Made by a program: the position numbers and the translations under genes
DNA from: Phytophthora sp. 'mugwort'
Taxonomy: Eukaryota; Oomycota; Peronosporomycetes; Peronosporales; Peronosporaceae
Direction of reading: 5' to 3'
DNA length: 64,000 nucleotides
Assembly: GCA_033558025.1 (NCBI GenBank)
Contig: JAUCEF010000014.1
Coordinates: 1,240,001 to 1,304,000, forward strand
The notes under the pieces: model-generated
The model's database searches: none
What the model was told of the DNA's origin: nothing
The model's input: the letters and a program-made list of their open reading frames with translations, nothing else
In this document: positions 11,632 to 22,735 of the stretch, piece after piece
Numbering within the stretch: position 1 is the first letter of the stretch
How the letters are laid out: each line of letters opens with the position of its first letter

Positions 11632-12345
11632 ATGGAGCCGCCCAAGACCCTCGAGGAGGAGGACGTGGACACGGAGCCTGACCAGTTCCTGGCGGACCTG
11701 CCGCCGACGGGCCGTTCAGAAGGTACGGGCGCCTCTGTATCAGGCTCCGTCGCGCAGCCCACGCCGTCCGCCGCCGCTTCGGAGCCGCAGGAGCGCCGTG
11801 CCCAGGTCGGAGCCAGTCCGTACGTTGCCCCGTTCACGCCCAGTGGGTCCCCGCCGCGGCCTAAGACGCCGTCCACTGCGTCAGGACGCTCAGCCACTAA
11901 CAGCAGCCGAGCCGCCAAGCCGCAGCTTGTGCCCGTGGGTCGAGGAGGCGCCTTCGGAGCCAGCCCGGCACTTCCCCGGGACGACGTAGTGAGGCACCTG
12001 CCCCCTAAGCTGTTGGAGACGCTGGTGGACGTCGTGCGGACGCTAGACCAGCTGACGGACGGCGTGGCGGACTTCCGCCCGGACCAGCTGGGCTTCTTGA
12101 GCGACAAGGTCCAGCGCTACGTGGAGCTGCTGCAGCAAGCGGACAGGGCGGCGGCCGACTACAGCGCTGACATCCCTCTACAGGTGCTCAGGATGATGGA
12201 TGCCCAGGAAGGCTCGAACCCGGAGCTCTTTACCAAGGCTCAGCTGGAGAAGTGCCATGAGGAAAGCGAGCAGGCCGCAGTCAAGGCTGAGACGCTCGAG
12301 ATGCTCAAGGATGTGCTGCAGGCCGGGCTCGAAGAGCTCAAGTGA
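11632..12345 (+). CDS. MED10: Mediator complex subunit 10 (MED10/NUT2-like)
   Basis: A 237 aa protein from the first ATG. Residues 1-125 are low-complexity Pro/Ser/Ala/Arg. Residues about 126-237 match the MED10 domain: two long helices with LVDVVRTLDQLTDGVADF, then IPLQVLRMMDAQEGSNPELF, the most conserved MED10 block (normally P-L-x-V-L-x-x-I/M-D...NP-x-L/Y-T), then a C-terminal helix. MED10 is a middle-module subunit of the nuclear Mediator coactivator linking activators to RNA polymerase II. Single exon, high GC, no breaks. The long disordered N-terminus is unusual compared with the 130-150 aa of animal and fungal MED10. Confidence 0.8.
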   Translation: MEPPKTLEEEDVDTEPDQFLADLPPTGRSEGTGASVSGSVAQPTPSAAASEPQERRAQVGASPYVAPFTPSGSPPRPKTPSTASGRSATNSSRAAKPQLVPVGRGGAFGASPALPRDDVVRHLPPKLLETLVDVVRTLDQLTDGVADFRPDQLGFLSDKVQRYVELLQQADRAAADYSADIPLQVLRMMDAQEGSNPELFTKAQLEKCHEESEQAAVKAETLEMLKDVLQAGLEELK

Positions 12346-13143
12346 TCCATCTGTAGGTCCCTCTACAAAGGAGGAAGATACTGTAGAGCTCTTCTTGCTA
12401 CAGATTAGTAGTGTATACTTGATGACGATGACACTGGGTTTGGTCGACTCCCACATGACTAGTTTGGGGGATTAGGATAGCAGAAGCGATTCGAGACAGC
12501 AGCAGACGGAATATATTTACTGAACGCTTTTTGTCGTGCTTTGTTGAACAGTAATAAGCAGTTTGGTGTGCTAGCAGCTTCATGTATGCTTATTGAGTGA
12601 CAGCGTCCGGTCAACTGAAGTAGCAGCTTCCCTAGTACACATAGGTAATCTCATGCACGTCTTCCTTGACCACGCTTGGAAGTATCACCCAGAGTGTTAA
12701 CTGCTGAGTTATCAGCGTTGGAAGCGCTACACAGGAACTTATCGCCATCATTGCCCCGCTCAATGGAATACAGGTCCATCCACATCGACCTCCGAGCAGT
12801 TCTCAACACGACGCACGCACTCTGCAAGTCGGCAATTGCCAAGACTCAGCTGTATTCTGCGTCCACTTAAAGTCAATGCTCGCTGCATGGCTTGTCTCCA
12901 CAACAAGCGCCAGGTTCCATCTCACTACGGTTAGCTCCCGCAATTGTGTTTCATCAGCTCTGCTTCTCGTGACAATTCAGACGCAACGAAACTAAACAGT
13001 TGTCCCCGGACCGAACAGCAGAAATTCGACCAAAATATTTGCAGCTTTCGAGTCATGTACCGCTATAAGCTAATTAACAATGGGCAAGGGCTCACGGTCT
13101 CTTCATGTTCCTCAAAACGATAAACCGTCGCGTCGCCTCAGAT
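12346..13143. other. intergenic, no recognisable gene
   Basis: 798 bp between MED10 and the IFT22-like gene. A short plus-strand open frame (12676-12870) lacks any domain and I do not call it. Confidence 0.5.
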
Positions 13144-13884
13144 ATGGCGCCGCTTAAGATCCTCATCGTCGGCCCCAAGGAGGCCGGCAAATCCACTGTA
13201 CGCGTATGCTGTCGCCCCACTAGCTCCAATGGCGACAGCGCACTCATGTCCTCGTTATTTGTGGGTTTAGATCGCCAACTTCCTCGCCGAACACTCGGAT
13301 AGGCTTGGCGGCCAGGAACGCTACCAGCCGACCACTGGGGTGCGGATCCTAGAGCTCGAGAAGGGCAAGGCCAATATCGAGCTTTGGGACGTATCGGGCG
13401 ACCAGAAGTGAGACTGTCAACTACAACAATTGAAGAACTCAAAACTGATTTATATTGTTGTTTTGTATTGCATTGTAGCTACGAGGCTTGTTGGCCAGCC
13501 GTACTGAAGGACACGGACGGTGTCATTCTCGTCTACAATCCCGAGTCTCACGTTCACGAGAGTGAAGCCATGTTGTGGTTCGTATCGTCGTTTCTCGACA
13601 AGTGCAGCTTTATAGAAGATAGTTAACGTGCATGGGGTGGATGGATGATCAGGTACGAGTGGTTCATGCAGAATACCGGGTTGGACAGCTCGCAATGCCT
13701 CGTGTTTGAACATTCTTCGGGTAGCACCAATGCGGCGGTCCCACCGGCATCGAAATCTCGGCTCCCGAGCCACTTGCGCGTCGTAGCGACCACTTTTGAC
13801 ACTCCCAATGTCTTTAAGAGCGAGTTCACCCGACTAATGGCCGCTGCACTCGAGCGTCAGCAACGCACGGGTAACCGGAAATGA
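13144..13884 (+). CDS. IFT22: IFT22/RABL5-like small GTPase, four exons
   Basis: Exons 13144-13197, 13271-13407, 13479-13577 and 13653-13884 join in frame to a 173 aa protein. The introns (73, 71 and 75 bp) all have GT...AG ends. The P-loop GPKEAGKST is at residues 9-17. GGQERYQPTTGVRILELE gives the switch I region, and LWDVSGDQNYEACWPAV gives the G3 region with the non-canonical Asp-x-Ser-Gly of RABL5 proteins. GVILVYNPE and TGLDSSQCLVFEHS follow. There is no C-terminal prenylation Cys, as expected for IFT22. IFT22 belongs to the intraflagellar transport B complex, which builds flagella; oomycetes make flagellated zoospores, so the gene is expected. The upstream ATG at 13105 would add 13 residues before the conserved MAPLKILIVG start, so 13144 is preferred. 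Confidence 0.9.
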
Positions 13885-13985
13885 GAACAACCCGTTCATA
13901 CTTTTGGATGACCGTTAATGCAGCATAATTTCGGGAAAAAACTCGCTCTTCCATTCATGTTATCTAGATTTGTACTGCTTGCTAC

Positions 13986-14762
13986 TCACTTGTTAGGAAC
14001 CGTCAGCAGAGCGACCTTCTCTTCCTCATCGCTTTCGGCTTCTCCCGCTTCAACTTCTTCCACTTTCTCAAGGCCACCCAGACCTCCGTCAAACCCGTCA
14101 CCGCCGACGTCCAGATCATCGGGTGGAGGGATGTGGCTCGCCAACGTCAAACCACCCAATATCCCACCTCCAACTCCTAGTACTGATCCGCCAACGACTA
14201 CATCCCTTTGCCCAGCGTTTGATTCTTCAGCTTCGTGTGTAGTAGTCACGGCTGGTGTTTGTCCAGTGCTGCCGTAGAGAGCTTCTCGGGTAGGTGAAAC
14301 GACAGGCACGATCATCTCTGGTGGTGCATTCGTGCCATTTTCGCCACGCTGGTATGCGATTTGTTTCACAATGAAGTAGCCACACGCCCCACAACCCATT
14401 ATTATCATAAGAATACCAAGAATCCACCAGAGAAAAAGCACTTTGGTCATCAAGTCGCTTTCGCTGTGGTACGGTGGCATCGCGCCGACATAGGCACAAG
14501 TGCAGACAAAGTCAGCTGGCGACACGTTGCAGACAGAGTTTAGCGGGCAGCAACACGGTATCTCGTGGATGGATCGGTCCATCCAAGTCCCGCAGTATTG
14601 ACCGGGACCGTCACGAAATGCGTGAGAGCAGTCTCCAATGCTCGCACAAAGCTGGCAGCCCGGCACTGGCGTCGTGACATCACCAACATCCCCCGGGCTC
14701 AAACCGAGAACCGGCGCTGCCAGCCAAAACAGCCATGTCATCACGAATCTCATGTTCTCCAC
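13986..14762 (-). CDS. Cys-rich single-pass membrane protein, paralogue Y1
   Basis: 258 aa from ATG 14762, or 255 aa from MRFVMTW at 14753, which gives a cleaner signal peptide. An N-terminal hydrophobic segment (about 4-24) is followed by a compact extracellular Cys module: C-x2-C-x5-C, GPGQYCGTW, a CCC triplet, then single C, and C-x-C (about residues 36-92). One TM helix follows (about 107-132). The cytosolic tail is Pro/Thr then Gly-rich with GGSVLGVGGGILGGLTLA and an acidic end. The same architecture and Cys spacing occur in Y2 (23351-24061) and in the decayed copy at 39.7-40.3 kb. The biochemical function is unknown. The design suggests a cell-surface protein with a disulfide-bonded ectodomain. 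Confidence 0.8.
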   Translation of the reverse strand: MENMRFVMTWLFWLAAPVLGLSPGDVGDVTTPVPGCQLCASIGDCSHAFRDGPGQYCGTWMDRSIHEIPCCCPLNSVCNVSPADFVCTCAYVGAMPPYHSESDLMTKVLFLWWILGILMIIMGCGACGYFIVKQIAYQRGENGTNAPPEMIVPVVSPTREALYGSTGQTPAVTTTHEAEESNAGQRDVVVGGSVLGVGGGILGGLTLASHIPPPDDLDVGGDGFDGGLGGLEKVEEVEAGEAESDEEEKVALLTVPNK

Positions 14763-15879
14763 CGATATTTTTTTTCAAGCAGCGGCCTCGTCCCGATTAC
14801 CGGTTCTAAGGAGAAAAAAATGAAATTGAGCATGCGTCAAAAGTTTATATTTTAAACTCTTGGCGCACTGTATCACGCACGTATCGACAATTGCAGTTCG
14901 GGTCGAACAGCTTGTGAGCCAATGAATCGGACTGCGACTTGGCTTTTTTTGGCAAAGCAGGTGCCGACCTTGGAGTCTCACGTGCAGCTCAAGCTTCGCG
15001 ACAGGATGGTTGAGCTCATCACCCAAGTTTCTCTTCCGTACTTAGTAAGAAAGTCAGCATGGCAATGGAAACGATCTAAAATGTCATGCAAAAGCTATCG
15101 TCGCGTAAATTTACTCGTCATTCGTGTAATGGCTTTTAACTACGACTGAGTTACAGGTCCTGCGCAGACACGAAGAATCCCCAGACGAACTCGTCACATG
15201 CGAACAAGTATCCAAACTCATTTTGCCAACGGAAGTTGAAGTAACGGGGGGACTGCCAGCTCGACTTTAGAATGCTGCTTGCAGTTCTTTGTGGAGATCC
15301 ATACATTGCTTAAAGCGAAGAGCCCTAAGTGCATCTAGAAGGAAGGTCTACTCCTGGGCCTATAGAAACGCAGTGGCCGCACCAGCAGGATGTGGTAGTG
15401 GATAACGTGGCCTTTAGCGTGACTCCATTTTTGCCTACAACTTCAGCAAGATTCTTAAAAAGCATCTCCACTCGCGTGGGCTTGCTTATTAAGGCTATAG
15501 GAGAAACAGTGAAATGATTCCTGCAAATTTCTACATGGAGAAAACTTATTTACGCACATTTTTTTCTGTTCTGGCAGAAAGTTATTTCCAATGTTTTATC
15601 CACTGGCAGAAAGTTATTTCCAAAAATATTGCCCAAAAATCAAAGCCATTGAAGTACAGTTTCACTTTGGGAAAACAAATGCGGATAGAAATGCTCTTGC
15701 CGACATTCAACCCAAAGTTTTATTAAAAGCAATACATCTGTTTATCCAATCAACGATTATTATTATTCTCCCCACCAATCAAACTGTCCAAAATTTTAAA
15801 TACAATCGGGAACTAATCCAAATCTCAAATACATTCGAGAATTAAAAAACAAATAAACGAACGACGCACGGAGCCAACG
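14763..15879. other. intergenic, AT-rich, with a 20 bp direct repeat
   Basis: Divergent upstream region between Y1 (minus) and the M96-like gene (plus). A 20 bp direct repeat CTGGCAGAAAGTTATTTCCA lies at 15571-15590 and 15603-15622. A plus frame at 14922-15149 is protein-like for about 45 residues, but I cannot identify it. Confidence 0.5.
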
Positions 15880-17290
15880 ATGAGCTTCCTGGAGTGCGAG
15901 GAGGACATGGACGCGATGCTAGCAGAGGCGCTAGCCTTTATCGACGAATGCGACAGCTATGGCAAGCCCGTTAAGACGCGAGTGTCTAAAAAATTCGGCG
16001 TTTCCAGCTCCGTCATGGTGCACAAGTCGCCGGCATCGAATAAAACCCAGCATCAAGTGGGCGACTCGCAGTGCTACTCGACGCAGCTGCAGCAGCGAAA
16101 AAAGGCGGAGCTGCGCGCGCTGAGAGAGCAGTCGCTGGAGCTAGAAGAGCAGGTGAAGCTGCTGCTGCAGCGGCGCCAGCAGAGACAGAAGTATCGGGCA
16201 GAGAAGGAGAAAAAACGGATCACCCAGAATGACGAGGACGACAGTCGCGAGTGGTTTAAAAGAGCTGTGACAGAATTTCAGAGGCGTCAGAAGGCAGAGA
16301 GAACAAACAGGAAACTCAAAGAAATCTGGGCCAACCAGAAAAAAGTCAATGGGGCTTTTCGCCACTTGGTACAGCGTCGCTCACTGCTATCTGTAGGTGG
16401 CAAAGGAGTAGGATGGAGCATTTGTTCATCTGTTTGTAACTGTTTGATTGTTTTGCAAATGGTTTTTATTGGTGCAGGGCAAGGAATTCGTGTTTGAGGA
16501 GGAGAAGGACAAGGCTTCGGTGGAGGACGAGACTTTAACTATCATTTCACAGCTGGAGAAAAGTGTGGAGAGACTGTACTTGGTCTCAGACTCAGTCTTT
16601 TCGCCGGATTCACCTGAGACGATCTCGTGCAATACTAGGGTGACACACAGCAGCGACGCCAATGGCAATTGCATTGAAATTATTACGACGACACCAGTGT
16701 CGAGTCCACTGCGCGTTACGGCCGATGTGGTGTGGAAAGACCTAAACATCACGAGTCCGGATCCGGAAAGAATCTACAGTTTTGTACGCCAAAAATGTGA
16801 TGAGTGGAGATGGTTTGCACTGCGGACGACTAAAGTTTGATGATATTTTATGCTGTTACTGCAGATTCGTGGACGCAAGCCAGACTCGTTGGAGAAAAAC
16901 TTCTTGGTCGCTCTGCCCAACCCGTCGGGCGTTCTCAAAATCGACGGCTTCCAGTTCATGCGCAAGTTTGAGGAGTCCGACCGCGTGGTGGTAATCAAGC
17001 ATAACATCCTTACACTACCGCACATGGGACTCACATTTCGCGACCGCTGCTGGATCATCATCTCCCGCTCCAGGTCCGATCCCACGCACGCGTCCGTTGC
17101 TCGCACATGCTATCAACTCTACGCCGAAGTATCCGAGAGCTTTTCGTCAAATGAAAATGTCGTGCATACCCGAGACTACATCCTCAGCTCACTCAGTGGA
17201 AAAGTGCGAAGAGACCATCAAATGCTGCAAAATCTCCTTATCGAAGAGGACCGTCGAGCTGCCAGCAGGATCGTGCGGTTGACGACATAG
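15880..17290 (+). CDS. M96 mating-specific-like protein (coiled coil + START-like domain), three exons
   Basis: Exons 15880-16392, 16478-16783 and 16865-17290, separated by 85 and 81 bp GT...AG introns in phase 0, give 414 aa. The N-terminus has an acidic helix (ECEEDMDAMLAEALAFIDEC) and a basic Lys/Arg/Gln-rich stretch running into a leucine-rich coiled coil (about residues 68-115). This layout is typical of the large oomycete M96 mating-specific protein family. The C-terminal half (about 170-400) has the alternating pattern of their START-like domain, with FMRKFEESDRVVVIKHN and GLTFRDRCWIIISRS. Ligand and role are not known to me. The family name comes from mating-induced expression of one member, so function here is inference. 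No frame breaks. Confidence 0.65.
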
Positions 17291-17448
17291 CTACAAGGAC
17301 AATGGTACTCTGCTGTATATGGCTACATGTTGATTCATTTTCTGTGGTGTACTGCACATATACTGAGTCGTTCCAGATTTTTTTTCGGAAAAATTGGCAA
17401 AAGGGATGGCGAGACCAATAACTCGATCAAAGACCAAGCGCCAGCACT

Positions 17449-18657
17449 GTGCCAGCACTGGAGACGCCGCGAATGGATCCGAGTACAGCGAGCATCTGTA
17501 CGCGGCACATCACCGCCGGCGCGCTGTGGTTTCTAGGTGTTAAAGATGTGGTTCAGCTGCTGGGGACGTGTTGGACGCTTCGGCAGGATAGAAACTTGGG
17601 TGCTATGGCGCTAAGCCATTGTCGAGTCGGAATGCATTTTTTACTGCACGGTTGCAACGACGACTGGATGGATTTATCATTACGCAACCTGCAAGGTTCA
17701 ACTGCACGAGCTGGGGAGGAGTCGAGTTTCTGGTCCGAGTGCAGGGAACACAGGCATGTTGCCAGGAAAAAAGAAGTCAATCGTCGCTTGATGGAGGACA
17801 AGGTGCCATTGGACTATTCGCGAGGACAAGCCGCCCAGATGCTGTCGCTTACTGGTAAAATGGAGAACGGTCTCAAGCCGTTCTACAACGTCGCCTATGT
17901 TGCAACTCCGTTTGGAGAGTTGTGTCGTGCTCGGCCGGTCATTGTGCCGCTATCAACAGGTATAGATGCAGATAAAGTGCCTGGTGAAGCGTGGACAATG
18001 GAAGACGCTCGTGCCGCGTTGAATGCAATATGGGATTGCCTTGGAGACGACGTTGCCGCGCCCAACACGGAATACATTCATGTGTCAGAGTTGGGCATGC
18101 ATTGGGAAAACAGTGTCGTGGGTACCAAAAAGAATGCAATTTCTGCGACGCGGCTAAGAAGGCTGTGCGTGAATACCGGAAAGAGGCCACGTCATTGATG
18201 GACGAATTCTCTCGCGTGTTGAAGGTGAAACAACTGGAGGCGTGCGGAAGACCTAGACGTGACGAGATGCACGAGCGTCGCAGTTTGCTCAAGACCGACA
18301 TGTTTCCCGAAGACTCGTATCCGGACGCGAATGCAGCCGATAGCACCGCGGACGACATCCTCGCGCATATCTGCGAGCACGACAAGTTTCCCGTGGTCCC
18401 GTTCGAACGCATGGCCAACGGTCTCGAGAGGAAGAAGGACGACACTTTTAATGCGTTGGCGCTGGAGTGCCAAGACCTGTGCAAGACGTTTTATCAGCCG
18501 CTGAAGCAGAACGTGGCCATGACGGTGGCCTTCAGCGGCCAGCGAGTGCATCGGCCCTGGATGGACACGGGCGAAGTAGCGGCCAATGTCGGACGCGAGC
18601 TCGTCCAACGGGTTCCTGGTTGGCGCGTACGTCATGAAGGTTGTGGAAGACAGCTAA
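17449..18657 (+). pseudogene. unknown protein gene with two compensating frame breaks
   Basis: Coding character runs in one frame from the ATG at 17449 to about 18100 (LKPFYNVAYVATPFGELCRA, AWTMEDARAALNAIWDCLGD). It then moves to a second frame (about 18110-18590: ECNFCDAAKKAVREYRKEA, HKFPVVPFERMANG-like, FYQPLKQNVAMTVAFSGQRV), then returns to the first frame for SSSNGFLVGAYVMKVVEDS and stop at 18657. No introns with good GT...AG ends explain the changes. It is a recent pseudogene, or the assembly has two indels. I do not recognise the family. The N-terminus is hydrophobic but lacks a clear signal peptide. Confidence 0.5.
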
Positions 18658-19583
18658 GGCAACGAAGCATAAAAGAAATACCTTTTGTACGTGTACTTAA
18701 GTTGCGTTTAACGCTCTGAACTTGCAAATTTGTACAGCCATTTCGCTTTTTGCCCGTTTCGCCCTGTCTGAGCGACATGCAGTCGTCGAGATTTGCCAGA
18801 ATGACTGGCTGGCGGGAGCGGGCCAGCATCTCGTCTGATAATATCCATGTCACATCGGATCCAAAGCTGAAGCTGATCGACGCGAGTCAGGCTTGCTTGT
18901 CACCTACGGTGCCAGTCATGAGCGCCTTTTGCACCGAATGTGGACCGGAGAGGGCTTCGCTTGGCGAGTGCAGCACCTCCGTCTCATAGGCACCGTCCAG
19001 CTGGTCGTGTTGTTTCACAAGAACCTCGGCCAGCTGCCACAACATCGTGCGCGACGTAATGCCATTCTCGTGCGCCGCCCATGATTTCGTGTAAAGATGG
19101 TGGAGAGGCGGAAGATGCTGGGGCGGTATAGGGCCAGCTGCTCCATCTATCAAGGTGTCTGCCGTCGTCGACCTGGTTTACCGCCCTGATAAGACGTCAA
19201 AGCGATGGTGTTTCACCGCTACGTCCGAGGCATGATAAGCGGCAACGAGCGATGAAGCAAGCTGCCTCGATGCCGCGGGCGTCTTCAATGGCAAAATCGG
19301 CAATTGTCTCTCTGCGATTGAAGAGCACAAGTTTTGACCCCGTGCCCTGGCCGATCTCTGCAAGAACAGCCGTTGTTGGATGAAATATCGAGTTCAACAG
19401 GTGATACATAGCATACGACAGGTTTTGGTCGAGGGGGCTCAAGTGGGTTGACGGTGACGGAGCCAAAGCGAAACTGAATTTCGGCCAGAAGAACGGAGCC
19501 AGCGTCTCTTTAGCGAGAGCGCTTCGTTGCCTACACCTCCCGCCCGCCCCGCCAAGGTATACGCAGCGCCCAGCTTGTTCCAT
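18658..19583 (-). pseudogene. unidentified minus-strand coding relic
   Basis: Three minus-strand frames in order read as protein: SPLDQNLSYAMYHLLNSIF and LVLFNRRETIADFAIEDARG (about 19460-19280), ASRQLASSLVAAYHASDVAV (about 19280-19200), then SWAAHENGITSRTMLWQLAE and LVKQHDQLDGAYETEV (about 19095-18960), and ILSDEMLARSRQPVILANLD (about 18840-18790). Stops and shifts separate them. This is a decayed gene of unknown family, convergent with the broken gene at 17449-18657. Confidence 0.4.
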
Positions 19584-19822
19584 CTTAGTCGTTGCTGGGC
19601 TCCTTGCAAGTGATTAACCACTGTGGTGCATCGTTCGTCGCAGCTAGGAGGCTAATTGGCAAAAGCTCCCCTGTCGCTTTAGACACTAACGCAAGTGACG
19701 GCAGTGCATCCGCAATACACGCGTAAGTTCTCGGAACCAACACTCACCAAGCCAAATGAACATCACAGCTAATGTACCCGTTGTGCATTGGCCATTCCCT
19801 GTCTCTCTTTACTTAACAGACA

Positions 19823-21107
19823 ATGAGCTTCTCCAAATCCAATTTGCCGCCAACTTTGCCAGTGGCAATCAAGAAGGAGAAGGAGGAGCCTACCTTTCTT
19901 TCGGGCTCCATGTCGATTCCTGGCACAAACGGCAGCATCCCGCGTAAAGACTCTATTGGCTGGGGCGCCGACGACTTTTTGGGCATGATTTCGCACACTC
20001 CGCCGGCCTTTTCGCCCGGTAGTTTGACAATGCCCATGACCAAAAGAGGGCGCAGTGGCAGTATTTCCAGCCGCCTTCTGAGCGCCTCGGACCTGGAGGA
20101 GCGCGGGTATATTGATAGATACCAGAAGGGTGTGCTCAAGGTGCGTTCAGACACTCGCCAGTGTGCATTGTAACCATTTTAATGTTTTTTTCGTGTTTTG
20201 TATTTGGCAGGACCTAATTATCAGCGGAGACGAAGCACTACAGAAGGCGCTGGAAAAGTTTGACGCCGGCGACCCGACCACACTTGAAGCCATGTTGGAC
20301 AGCGGTGCGCTGAACCGAAAGTCGTCGTCGATTGATCTTCTGGACGACTTGGATCTGGGTTTCCTCAATGTTGGCTCGCTAGGCGACACACCGAAGGATG
20401 AGGTTGGTTTTGCGGCATTTGTCATTTTGTTTATATTTTGCAATTGTCTAACCTCGTTTTTTTCTTTTGCGTTGCAGTTCCAATCAGGAACACGAAATCA
20501 GTCTCTGGATGAATGGGATGAACTTGGTTTCGACTCGTCCTTTGCTGATGTATCCGCTCGCGATATTCTTGACGGGGAGTTCTATAGTTCTTCACTCGGC
20601 GCATCTTTGCCCAATTCATTGCCGTCCATGGGTCTCGGTATTACTCCGCCCGCAGGTTTCAGCTTTGCAGAGGACTTTTTGGAGAACAAAGTGAAGACGG
20701 AGCCAGGAATCAAAATGGAAGGGAAAACCGATGCTGCAGGCAACAGGGCCGGTGCTGGTACAATTGCTAATTCTTCTGCCTCTTCGTCGACCGCAGCCTC
20801 GTCCAGTCTTTCAACCTCTCGACCAATTGGTATTCCGGGAGCTGCTGGTGCTGGAGCTGCCAGACCTTTCGGTGGAGCTGACAAGGGCAAAGATGGCCAG
20901 AAGCAGAACTTCGTTGGTGCCTACTCTCCAGATTCTAGACGGAAACGCATTGAGAAATTCCTCGACAAGAGACAGAAGCGCGTATGGCGAAAAGAAGTCA
21001 AATATGATGTACGCAAAAATTTTGCCGACTCGCGACTGCGGGTGAAGGGCCGTTTTGTCAAGAAGGAAGACGAGCAGTTGCTGCGCGAGCTGCTAAGCTT
21101 TACTTAA
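19823..21107 (+). CDS. CCT-motif protein, three exons
   Basis: Exons 19823-20140, 20211-20402 and 20478-21107 (introns 70 and 75 bp) give 379 aa. The C-terminus carries a CCT (CONSTANS/CO-like/TOC1) motif at about residues 323-366, with SRRKRIEKFLDKRQKRVWRK and KYDVRKNFADSRLRVKGRFV, as in plant CCT proteins. In plants the motif contacts NF-Y subunits and DNA, so a nuclear transcriptional role is inferred. The rest is Ser/Gly/Asp-rich and disordered, with a KKEKEEP and two VKTEPGIKMEG-like sumoylation-type motifs. Intron 2 is a multiple of three and contains no stop, so retention would insert a hydrophobic 25-residue segment. An AG at 19818-19819 just before the ATG could end a 5'UTR intron. 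Confidence 0.85.
20403..20477 (+). other. 3n, stop-free intron of the CCT-motif gene
   Basis: 75 bp, GTTGGT donor, TTGCAG acceptor, phase 0. If retained it encodes a 25-residue Phe/Leu/Ile/Cys-rich stretch in frame. The T-rich composition and the match of its borders to neighbouring introns favour a real intron. Confidence 0.65.
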
Positions 21108-22735
21108 GCTAAAAACAGCGTGGCGCTACCGGATAGGTACCTAAGATGCATCGCAGCGGGCAACCCGACTGACAAACGACAAGAAGGGATTCAGTCAGCG
21201 ACGACTTTAATCACCCTCGTTTTGCGCACTTTTTGGACAAAAATGGGAAGTGCAGAGGCGCACAAGGTCGACTTGGTAACGCTGTTGACTTGGAAGTGAG
21301 GTGCGATGCGTTGAATTGGATCGAGGAGAAGAAAGAACACCGGCGGGTCAAGCTGGCATAGCAGGCCTGTACGACACGTTGTGCGTGCAGACTTGATCCG
21401 TTGAGATAGACGCAGAAAGGAAATGAAGCAAACAAATAATGGAGATCGGGGCGTTGAAAGAGATGAAAAAGCGAGGAAAAAGAAGATCGGATGTAAGGCG
21501 TCAGACGTAGTTTATTGGAGGGCGAAGCGAATCGAGCTCTGTGATGCGTGCAAGAATTAGGTTCTGGTTTGATTCAATTCGGTAGGGCTTGGTATAAGAT
21601 AATTTGCAGACTGTTTTTTTTATTTCCAACATCGAATACAGGTAAATATGTTGGTGATGCGTCAGATCGTTACCATCACACAAAATTTGCCGAGCAGTTT
21701 ATAATTAAAGAAGGGAACTTTGAAGGAAAATCGTCGGTGAGAGAGAGAAAGGCAAATTCGGTCGATGCTCGAGAACACGTCCAGGTGATCAAGCTGGTTG
21801 TAAAGGCCATGCCCTGGGCGAAAGCTGAAAAGGTTTGACACCATCAGGGGATGCAGTGCCGTCAAAATCGTCTTGTGTACAAGAAGTACTAAAATTGGTA
21901 GGTAAGCTTTCCATAACACACCAAGTTGTACGAATATAAAGTGCTGATGCATTATGTAGGTTAACCTTACTTCAACACGTTACAATGTAGCCATGTTGCT
22001 AGTCGCAACTGATCCCGCCGACGTCGTTTCGCTGTCGAATCTCGCATAGACGCGCAGTGGAATAGCTTCAACAGCCAAATCTAAGCGGCACAAGCGATAC
22101 AGTAGCAGTTGCAAAGAGTTTGGTGTGCGCTTCGTGGCGCAAGGCAGTAATGGGAAGCAGCGTCTTCACCGATATTAGCAGGGGCTCAGCCCATCACGTG
22201 TTGCCGTGAACAGGTGTGGACCTTGCACGTTTTTGGTGTCCAACTTGATTCACGCGGGTGAACTGCAACTATCCCGCGATCAGGACCCGCTTTGTCTATC
22301 CGTCAAGCCGCCGCGACGGCCACTAAGCGTCGATGTTCTCTCAATATTTGGCGGCCGTTACCTGGTTGTGCAGGCCAAATCGTAAATCACTCGTTGTGCC
22401 AATGCAAAAAAATAATAATAATTCGCACTGCATTGCGGTCGCATGATCTTCGTGTTCGTTGCCACCAAGCGGTGGTGGTTGCACCAAACACCTCTTCGTA
22501 AATGATATCGGACAAAATCGACTCCGTATACTCTGATATATTTGTGAATTGACCAGCTATACCTTCGAGACATTTACAAAATATGTTTAATCTATAACAG
22601 AACAGTCTTTATAATTAAATATTATGCTGTCACAAGGACAATTGACCGGTCCAGAAACATGCAAACTTCAACTATGAACCTCGGGTCTCCGTTGCCACTC
22701 CCTAATCTACCTTACTCGGAGAAAGCATCCAAGAT
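21108..22735. other. 1.6 kb intergenic, no recognisable gene
   Basis: Only short frames without domains. Composition is AT-rich from about 21500. No TE protein signature seen. Confidence 0.5.

Noticed and set aside
11571..12107. 178-residue minus-strand ORF opposite MED10
   Set aside because: Antisense shadow of the Pro/Ser/Ala-rich MED10 N-terminus.
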